From: Oscillospiraceae bacterium
Lineage (GTDB): Bacteria; Bacillota; Clostridia; Oscillospirales; Oscillospiraceae
DNA: 64,000 nt
Reading direction: 5' to 3'
NCBI GenBank assembly: GCA_015067435.1
Contig: SVMM01000018.1
Location: 1-64,000 of the forward strand
The notes beneath the pieces are model-generated. The model did no database searches. It had not been told where the DNA came from and worked only from the letters and a program-made list of their open reading frames with translations. Positions 58,284-64,000 of this stretch are shown here, one piece after another. The translations under genes and the position numbers were made by a program. Numbering within the stretch: the stretch's first letter is position 1; the number at the start of each line of letters is the position of its first letter.

Positions 58284-58748
58284 ATGTTTTGTCCGTATTG
58301 CGGGGCGCAGAACCCCGACGGCGCGGCACAGTGCCAAAGCTGCGGCGCGCCGCTCGCCGCGGCGCAGCAGCCGGTGCAGCCGCCCTACCAACAGCCGCAG
58401 CAGCAGTCCTATCAGCAGCCGTACCAACAGCCGGTGCAGCCCTATCAGCAGCCGCCGGTACAGCAGCCGTACCAGCAGCCCTATCAACAACCGGTACAGC
58501 CGCCCTACCAGCAGCCGTATCAGCAGCCCTTCCAGCAGCCGCGGAAAAAGCGCTTCGGCCTCTCAAGGATCATCATTATCATCCTGGTGCTCATTCTGAT
58601 CTTCGTGGTGTTCAAAAAGTGCTCCGGCGGAAGGAAGAGCGATATGAAGTCCGGCACGAACAGCGGCGTGGGAAGCTCGCTGCTCGAACTCGGCGCGGCG
58701 GGCGAGCTGCCCGTATGCGTCGGCGGCACGACGTTCGTCTTTCTGTGA
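58284..58748 (+). CDS. Zinc-ribbon, Gln/Pro/Tyr-linker, single-TM small protein
   Basis: 154 residues. MFCPYCGAQNPDGAAQCQSC is an N-terminal zinc ribbon (1-20). About 60 residues of PYQQP/QPYQQ repeats follow. After a basic patch (RKKRFGLSR) comes one very hydrophobic helix (IIIIILVLILIFVVF) and a ~45-residue tail. The tail has no domain I recognise. It lies 22 bases after the leader-bearing membrane protein and 20 before the next one. Confidence 0.82.
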   Translation: MFCPYCGAQNPDGAAQCQSCGAPLAAAQQPVQPPYQQPQQQSYQQPYQQPVQPYQQPPVQQPYQQPYQQPVQPPYQQPYQQPFQQPRKKRFGLSRIIIIILVLILIFVVFKKCSGGRKSDMKSGTNSGVGSSLLELGAAGELPVCVGGTTFVFL

Positions 58749-58768
58749 CGGGAGAAGGAGGGTAAGCG

Positions 58769-59449
58769 ATGGATCGAAATGCAAACAGGCCCAGAAGCCG
58801 CGAGCGCAACGCCTCGAACGACTACAGCCGGAGCGCCTCGCGGCGCGGCGGCGCTCTCAACCTCGGCGGGCGGGTCGGCAACGGCGGCGACTATGACGGC
58901 CCCGTCGATGCAAGCGGCATCGTCGACGGCATCACCGACGCCGCGACGAAGGCGGGCCGCACGTTCAACAACTGCTTCTGCTGGAACTGCGGCTACGGTT
59001 TGAAAATCGCGCAGGCCATCCCCTGCCCGCGCTGCGGCGCGCTGATGAACGGGCCCGGGCGCTTTATGAGCCCCTGCGTCCCGCAGCCCTATGTGCGCGC
59101 GAAGGCGTCGCACCCCAGCATCCGCCGCTACAGGCGTCGCACGATCATCGGCGCGGTGATCTTCGCCATCCTGTTCAGCATCGGCCTGTCGATCTTCATG
59201 TTCGCCTCGGGCGAGCTGGACTTCGACGACGAGGGGATGCACAACATGGCGATGATCCTGACGGTCATCTGGCTGTTCTGGATGGTCTGGCTGGTGTACG
59301 ACTTCGGGAGCACGCGAAAAAAGATCAACAAAACGGGGCAATACAACCAGACCTCCGGCGAGATGGACATCTACTGCGCCATGTGCGAGACGCCCTCCAA
59401 CCGGCGGGCAAACTACTGCGGCCTGTGCGGCTGCATCCTGCCCAAATAA
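58769..59449 (+). CDS. Membrane protein with the shared N-terminal leader and two zinc ribbons
   Basis: 226 residues. The N-terminus RPRSRERNASNDYSRS then RRGGALNLGGRVGN closely matches the protein at 57011. A first zinc ribbon (CFCWNCGYGLKIAQAIPCPR) lies near 70-92. Two TM helices follow (AVIFAILFSIGLSIFMFA; MILTVIWLFWMVWLVYDFG). A second ribbon (CAMCETPSNRRANYCGLCGC) is at the C-terminus. Both ribbons would lie in the cytoplasm if the two helices form a hairpin. Family not recognised. Confidence 0.82.
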   Translation: MDRNANRPRSRERNASNDYSRSASRRGGALNLGGRVGNGGDYDGPVDASGIVDGITDAATKAGRTFNNCFCWNCGYGLKIAQAIPCPRCGALMNGPGRFMSPCVPQPYVRAKASHPSIRRYRRRTIIGAVIFAILFSIGLSIFMFASGELDFDDEGMHNMAMILTVIWLFWMVWLVYDFGSTRKKINKTGQYNQTSGEMDIYCAMCETPSNRRANYCGLCGCILPK

Positions 59450-59462
59450 CGGGGCGGCGCGC

Positions 59463-59624
59463 ATGAAGAAGAACGAACGCGGCGCATCGCGTCCCGGACG
59501 CGAGCACTACAACCGCCGCCTCAAGGCGTCACCCATCGGCGAGCGCGCCCGCCGCGCCCTTGACGCGCTGCGGCGCAAGCTGTCCGGCAGGGACGGTGCG
59601 CCCCCCAAAAACGAAGGGCAATAA
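59463..59624 (+). CDS. 53-residue highly basic small protein
   Basis: ATG at 59463, TAA at 59622, thirteen bases after the previous stop. The sequence is Arg/Lys-rich (KKNERGASRPGREHYNRRLK; RARRALDALRRKLSGRDG). Codon use resembles its neighbours and the frame ends just before the next control region. The ribosome site is weak (GGGGCGG), which lowers confidence. It might be a nucleic-acid-binding or ribbon-partner peptide; no family is known to me. Confidence 0.5.
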   Translation: MKKNERGASRPGREHYNRRLKASPIGERARRALDALRRKLSGRDGAPPKNEGQ

Positions 59625-59711
59625 TCCGGTCTTGCAAACGATCCGCAGGGTCTTGCGGTATTCTATGCCCGTGATCGCGCGGACGCATCACGGCACGGGG
59701 AGGAAATGCGT

Positions 59712-60788
59712 ATGAATTGTCAAAAATGCGGCGCGCAGCTGCCGGAGGGGGCGATGTTCTGCCCCGTATGCGGCGCGGCGCAGGCACCCGCGGCGGCGCC
59801 GCCGTACCAGCAGAGCGCACAGCAGCCGGCGTATCAGCCCGTACAGCCGCCGGCGTATCAGCAGCCCACGCAGCAGCCGTTCCGGACGGACGCGCCGTCG
59901 CAGGGCGCAGCGAAGATCCCGTGGCACAGCCGCGGCAAGCTCTCGCCGCTGAATCCGGGGGCGAAGCGCGTGAGCATCCTGTTTGCCGCCGCGCTGACGA
60001 TTTTTCAGGCGGTGCTGTTCGTCATCTTCACCGGCATCGGCGAGACGACGGAGACGGACATGCTGACCGCGCAGCTGGTGGGCTTCATCCCCACGGCGGT
60101 GCTGATTGTCTACCTGTTCTGCCTCGACACCATCGAGAAGGAGCCGGTTTCGCTGCTGCTCAAGCTCTTTCTCATCGAGGGAGTGCTGACGATGTTCGTC
60201 GTCGCCTACGTGGAGCTCGCCTTTGAGGCGGTGTTCTCCTCGTTCCTCGACGAGGACACGCTCATTTACCACATTGTCGACAACCTCATCGGCGTGGCGC
60301 TGGTGGAGGAGTCGTTCAAGTTCGTGGTGCTCAAGAAGTTCACGTGGAAGCATCCCGCGTTCAACTACCGCTTCGACGGCATCGTCTACGCCGCCGTGAC
60401 GGCGCTGGGCTTCGCCGCGTTCGAGAACATGGCGTACATCGGCAGCTACGGCTTCAGCGTCGCGCTTTCCCGCATGGTCAGCGCCGTGCCGGGCCACTGC
60501 GTGGACGGCATCCTGATGGGCATTTTCTACGGCAAGGCGAAGCTGCTGGAGGGGCGCGGCGATCGTTCCGGCTCCCGGCGCTGCCTGCTGCTGTGCCTGC
60601 TGGCGCCCATCGCGGAGCACGGGTTTTATGACTTCTTCGCCAACACGGGCGACGGCGCGCTGTCCGTCATTCTGTTCTACGCCTACGTCTTTATCCTCAA
60701 CGCGACCGTGTTCGTGCTGGTGTGGCGTCTGGCGCAGAAGGACGAGGCGATCTATCAGGCGCAGCCGCAGTACACGGCGTGGCAGTAA
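59712..60788 (+). CDS. PrsW-family intramembrane protease with N-terminal zinc ribbon
   Basis: 358 residues from the ATG at 59712 (GGAGG eight bases upstream; an ATG two codons earlier is too close). Residues 1-21 are a zinc ribbon (CQKCGAQLPEGAMFCPVCGA). A Gln/Pro/Tyr linker extends to about 60. Then come eight or so TM helices with PrsW motifs: VEESFKF (EExxK, about 199-203), FAAFENMAYI (FExxxY), PGHCVDGILMG and AEHGFYDFFA. This is a complete protease plus a ribbon-linker module shared with neighbours. It may cut membrane proteins of the same cluster, or an anti-sigma factor elsewhere. No sigma gene is adjacent here. Confidence 0.88.
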   Translation: MNCQKCGAQLPEGAMFCPVCGAAQAPAAAPPYQQSAQQPAYQPVQPPAYQQPTQQPFRTDAPSQGAAKIPWHSRGKLSPLNPGAKRVSILFAAALTIFQAVLFVIFTGIGETTETDMLTAQLVGFIPTAVLIVYLFCLDTIEKEPVSLLLKLFLIEGVLTMFVVAYVELAFEAVFSSFLDEDTLIYHIVDNLIGVALVEESFKFVVLKKFTWKHPAFNYRFDGIVYAAVTALGFAAFENMAYIGSYGFSVALSRMVSAVPGHCVDGILMGIFYGKAKLLEGRGDRSGSRRCLLLCLLAPIAEHGFYDFFANTGDGALSVILFYAYVFILNATVFVLVWRLAQKDEAIYQAQPQYTAWQ

Positions 60789-60817
60789 GCGCATACGACG
60801 GAAAAGGAGATGGGACC

Positions 60818-62329
60818 ATGAAAAAGCGGCTTGCTTCCCTGCTGCTCGCGGCATTGTTCGTGCTGCCGCTGCTCTCCGGCGCGGCGGCGAACGCGGCAAA
60901 TGTCGCCGACTATCAGACGTTCGCCACCACCTTCAACAGCGGCGGCGTCACCAACAGTGCGAAATACTATCCCCGCTTTAAGGTCGACGGCGAGAACATC
61001 CTTCTCCAGGCTGTCACCACCTACCACTACAACGACGGGCGCGGCTCGCCGACCGGCTCGATCAGCATTTACGAGACGAAAAACGGCACCGAATCGCTGC
61101 TGGGCACCTGGCCCGCCGTCGGGCGCGGCGTCTCCCCCGACGGGACGCTCTACTGGGACATCTTCCCCAACGTCGTGCTCAAGGACGGCTGCACCTACCG
61201 GTTCTCGGACTCCATGCCGAGCACGTGGAGCAGCAACGAGGCGGCGCAGTACGTCGGCTTCATCGAGCTGCGCGGCATCAAGAACTACACCGGCGGCAGC
61301 ACGGGCGGCTCCGGCGGCTCCGGCAGCACCGGCGGCAGTACCGCCATCAGCGTCACCGTGGGCGGCAGGGCAGTCCAATGGACGGACGCGGCGCCGTTTA
61401 TCGACGCCAACAGCCGCACGATGGTGCCGCTGCGCGCCGTGGCGGACGCGCTGGGGCTGACCGTCGGCTGGGACGCCGCCGCGCGTGAGGCGAGCTTCTC
61501 CGACGGCGCGAAGGCCATCTACTTCCCCATCGGCAGCCGCACCGCCCGCACCAGCGGCGGCGGCGCGATCCAGATGGACACCGCCGCCGTCATCGTCAAC
61601 AGCCGCACCTACGCGCCCATCCGTCCTCTCGCGGAGTTCTTCGGCTACACCGTGGGCTGGGACGGCAGCACCCGCACCGTCGCCCTCACGGGCGGCAGTA
61701 CGGGCGGCAGCGGCGGCAGCACCGCGAGCCAGTACCCCGCGGATTTCAGCGCGCACATGTACATCACGAACGAGTGGGACGGCAAGACCGGCGGCGGCAA
61801 CACCAACCACCCCGATGCGTTCGTCACGGTCAGAAGCGGCAAGATCCAGATCGAGCTGGACGCCATATCGTATACGGCGCACGCCGACACCACCTCGACC
61901 AGCCCGTTTGACGGGGGCGGGATCGGCTCGGACAGCGAATACCGCAGAGGCGAGACGACCCTGACCGGCGAGATCACGGGCGCGGAGGCCGGAACGGACT
62001 CCTACGGCGACCGCTTTATGAAGTATGAGGGACGGATCACCGGCTTCGACGCCTACGATTATTACTACTGGATCGACACCTATGTCGGCGGCGACGACGG
62101 CAGCACGACCGAGTACCGCGCCAGCCCGAAAGCGGGCGTTGCCTCCAAGTTCACGCTGTGGGTGTACGAGGACAGCCATATGCAGGTCAAGGTAGACCTG
62201 TACGGCAACCGCGCCGGCAAATATACGAGCATCTCCTACGGCAGCGCCAGCACGCAGGAGATTCGGGACTCCGGCGCGCTGATTGCCACCTTCAAGCTGG
62301 GCGAGCGCGGCCATTTTATCGAGCAGTAA
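60818..62329 (+). CDS. Secreted protein with copper-amine-oxidase-like stalk domain
   Basis: 503 residues from the ATG at 60818 (AAAGGAG upstream). A signal peptide (KKRLASLLLAALFVLPLLSG) is followed by a beta domain of ~120 residues (LLQAVTTYHYNDGRGSPTGS ... WDIFPNVVLKDGCTYRFSDS). A Gly/Ser linker leads to a stalk domain (about 165-290: ISVTVGGRAVQWTDAAPFID ... MVPLRAVADALG ... YAPIRPLAEFFGYTVGWDGS), then a second Gly/Ser linker and a ~170-residue C-terminal domain (ANEWDG-like start, YYYWIDTYVGGDDGSTTEYR). It is probably an envelope protein. It lies inside the zinc-ribbon cluster, which supplies a possible external partner. Confidence 0.87.
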   Translation: MKKRLASLLLAALFVLPLLSGAAANAANVADYQTFATTFNSGGVTNSAKYYPRFKVDGENILLQAVTTYHYNDGRGSPTGSISIYETKNGTESLLGTWPAVGRGVSPDGTLYWDIFPNVVLKDGCTYRFSDSMPSTWSSNEAAQYVGFIELRGIKNYTGGSTGGSGGSGSTGGSTAISVTVGGRAVQWTDAAPFIDANSRTMVPLRAVADALGLTVGWDAAAREASFSDGAKAIYFPIGSRTARTSGGGAIQMDTAAVIVNSRTYAPIRPLAEFFGYTVGWDGSTRTVALTGGSTGGSGGSTASQYPADFSAHMYITNEWDGKTGGGNTNHPDAFVTVRSGKIQIELDAISYTAHADTTSTSPFDGGGIGSDSEYRRGETTLTGEITGAEAGTDSYGDRFMKYEGRITGFDAYDYYYWIDTYVGGDDGSTTEYRASPKAGVASKFTLWVYEDSHMQVKVDLYGNRAGKYTSISYGSASTQEIRDSGALIATFKLGERGHFIEQ

Positions 62330-62415
62330 GCGGGAAGGCGCGCGGAGAATGCCCAACGGAAAGCCATTCGGAAGGATGAAAAGAAGCACACGGACCATCA
62401 AAAGGAGGTAGCGCT

Positions 62416-64000
62416 ATGTTTTGTAATCAATGCGGAAAGCAGCTGCCGGACGGCACCCAGTTCTGCAACTACTGCGGCAACAACCTGTCGCAGCGGAACG
62501 CGGCGGCGGGCGATTCCCCCGCGGAGCCGCCCCAGCAGAGCGTGCAGCAGCCTGTCCAGCAGCCCATGCAGCATCCTCAGCAACCGTACCAGCAGCCTCA
62601 GCAGCCCTATCAACAGCCGGTGGAGCAGCCCTATCAGCAGCCCATGGGTCAGCAGCCGTACCAGCAGCCCATGGGTCAGCAGCCGTACCAGCAACCCATG
62701 GATCAGCAGTACCAGCAGCCGATGCAGCAGGGCTACGGCTACGGCCAGCCGATGCCGCAGGGCCAGCCGGCGCGGCAGGGCGGCGGTCTGAGCGCGATCC
62801 TCAAGAAGAAGTGGGTGCCCGTCGTGGCGGTCGTACTGGTGCTGGCGCTGGTGGTGGGCTTCCTCCACCCCTTCGGCATCGGCAAGGGCAAGGGCGGCGA
62901 AGGCGGCGGCAAGAAGGAAAGCAAGGTGGAGCAGACCTATGAGGCGCTGTGCAGCCTGACGAGCCTCGGCACGCAGAGCTATCTGTACGCGCGCCTCCTC
63001 ACCGAGCAGCTCATTGCCACCGACCTCGCCACCAGCGACCCGGACACCGTCGACAAGCTGTTTGCCGAGTGTCTGGACGCGTGGGACGCCACGGGCACCG
63101 TGACCGCGCAGATCGGCTCGCTGGCGGAGAAGCTGACGGCGATGTCCGACCTCGCGAACCTTAACGGCAACAAGACCGACAAGGCCGCCATCAGCCTGTT
63201 CCCGCTCGCCAACGCGGCGAACGAGAACACGCAGGCGAAGAAGATGGCGCGCACGCTCAGCGCCGAGGACAGCATAGAGCGCTGCTCGCAGCTCGGCACC
63301 CAGCTCGACGCCGATGTGAGGACAGCTGTTGCCAACCTCCACAGGATGCAGCAGGCCTACAACGGGCGCAACACCTCCATATCCGACTGGAACGACGCGG
63401 CAAGCACCACCGCGGAGGGCTTCAACGCCGTTGTGTTCGTCTCCGGCGAGATCACGGAGGACGCCGACACGATCCCCACCTGCGAGGCGCACAGCGTCCA
63501 CTCCCTCTCCAACTCGATGAAGGAAGGCGGACTGGTGCTGGAGAACACCGACATCGTGGTGGACGTCAGCCAGAACGGCGCGACCATCGTCATGGGTCAG
63601 AACAACGGCGTTTCGATGAATCTGGACGACCTGCAGGACAATCTGCCCTCCGGCAGCTCCTCCGTCATCACGATCTGCACCTATCCGGAGAACCCGAACG
63701 ACCTGACCATCACCTTCCACAGCGACGGTCTGGATTCGTGGCTGATCGTCGGGCGCGTGGGCGGCTTCAGCATCTCGCGCGGCGACAAGGACGACGGCAA
63801 CGGCGTGACCGAGCCCGGCATCACCGGCGGCTCCTTCGAGCCGGGCGACCGCACCGAGCCCGAGATCCACGAGGAGTTCGAGCACGTGACGCACATCGTC
63901 CCGCCGGAGGACCCCCGCGGCACCATCAGCGACTGGCTGCCCCCGGTCGGCCCGGGCGACATCATCAGCGAGACGGAGCACATCATCAGCGTCACAAACG
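62416..64000 (+). CDS. Zinc-ribbon, Gln/Pro-linker, single-TM protein with large extracellular part (3' end outside window)
   Basis: At least 528 codons, open to the right edge; AAAGGAGG precedes the ATG at 62416. Residues 1-21 are a zinc ribbon (MFCNQCGKQLPDGTQFCNYC). About 90 residues of QQPYQQPMGQQPY-type repeats follow. A TM helix (VPVVAVVLVLALVVGFL, about 134-150) comes next, then a Gly/Lys stretch and a long soluble part: a helical domain (about 175-330) and an acidic Asp/Pro/Gly-rich segment (EPGITGGSFEPGDRTEPEIH). The plan equals the other ribbon proteins of the cluster with a much larger extracellular domain. Function unknown. Confidence 0.83.
   Translation, partial: MFCNQCGKQLPDGTQFCNYCGNNLSQRNAAAGDSPAEPPQQSVQQPVQQPMQHPQQPYQQPQQPYQQPVEQPYQQPMGQQPYQQPMGQQPYQQPMDQQYQQPMQQGYGYGQPMPQGQPARQGGGLSAILKKKWVPVVAVVLVLALVVGFLHPFGIGKGKGGEGGGKKESKVEQTYEALCSLTSLGTQSYLYARLLTEQLIATDLATSDPDTVDKLFAECLDAWDATGTVTAQIGSLAEKLTAMSDLANLNGNKTDKAAISLFPLANAANENTQAKKMARTLSAEDSIERCSQLGTQLDADVRTAVANLHRMQQAYNGRNTSISDWNDAASTTAEGFNAVVFVSGEITEDADTIPTCEAHSVHSLSNSMKEGGLVLENTDIVVDVSQNGATIVMGQNNGVSMNLDDLQDNLPSGSSSVITICTYPENPNDLTITFHSDGLDSWLIVGRVGGFSISRGDKDDGNGVTEPGITGGSFEPGDRTEPEIHEEFEHVTHIVPPEDPRGTISDWLPPVGPGDIISETEHIISVTN

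Noticed and set aside
58370-58545. CAGCAGCCCTATCAG-type DNA repeats in the ribbon genes
   Set aside because: They are coding low-complexity repeats (Gln/Pro/Tyr) in frame, not a separate repeat element. The same holds at 54600-54760 and 62520-62760.

Overview
The window looks like the chromosome of a GC-rich anaerobic Clostridia species, most like the Oscillospiraceae. The evidence is near-consensus sigma-A promoters and strong GGAGG ribosome sites, S-layer-homology (SLH) and copper-amine-oxidase-like stalk domains on secreted proteins, DUF3798 and DUF3021 genes, and pairs of hybrid histidine kinases. I see no rRNA operon and no CRISPR array. Most long antisense open frames are GC shadows.

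Layout. (1) 1-6467, minus: the 5' part of a giant secreted protein gene that runs off the left edge. It is followed by a membrane LuxR-type regulator (6668-8077) and a rhuM-like gene (8356-9387). A 3' half-tRNA-Thr (9541-9586) next to an intact tRNA-Tyr marks a likely island boundary. (2) 9.9-26.7 kb, minus: an ECF sigma factor, a small membrane protein, a polytopic membrane protein and a PrsW-like intramembrane protease. After a terminator come a second small membrane protein, a 4112-residue secreted SLH protein and a subtilisin-SLH protease. (3) 26.7-33.5 kb: an acetyltransferase, a PlsC-like acyltransferase, two tandem COG0523 (CobW-type) metal GTPases, an S66 LD-carboxypeptidase, a phosphatase-acetyltransferase fusion and a 58-residue protein.

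(4) 33703-37343: a 3.64 kb integrated replicon in the tRNA-Ser(GGA) gene. It carries a tyrosine integrase, an excisionase-like protein, a Rep with HUH endonuclease plus superfamily 3 helicase (the CRESS-DNA virus architecture), and an XRE repressor with palindromic operators. Upstream of rep lies a stem-loop whose loop reads TAGTATTAC on the rep strand. That is the nonanucleotide origin known from eukaryotic circo- and nanoviruses. This is the most striking object in the window.

(5) 37.5-49.3 kb: a signalling block with Hpt protein, DUF3798 lipoprotein, two hybrid histidine kinases and a REC-GGDEF protein, then a LytTR regulator operon. The promoters of both operons carry the same 9-bp direct repeat at 21-bp period, ending 10 bp upstream of the -35. 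That is LytTR-box geometry, so the LytTR protein probably controls both. (6) 49.4-53.5 kb: TldD/TldE protease pair and a GHKL sensor kinase.

(7) 53.8-64 kb: a co-directional cluster of membrane proteins. Many have MFCPxCG-type zinc ribbons and Gln/Pro/Tyr-rich linkers. It also holds a second PrsW-like protease, a double-HTH protein, a stalk-domain secreted protein, and two proteins sharing an N-terminal Arg/Ser/Gly-rich leader. I cannot assign it to a described system. It runs off the right edge.
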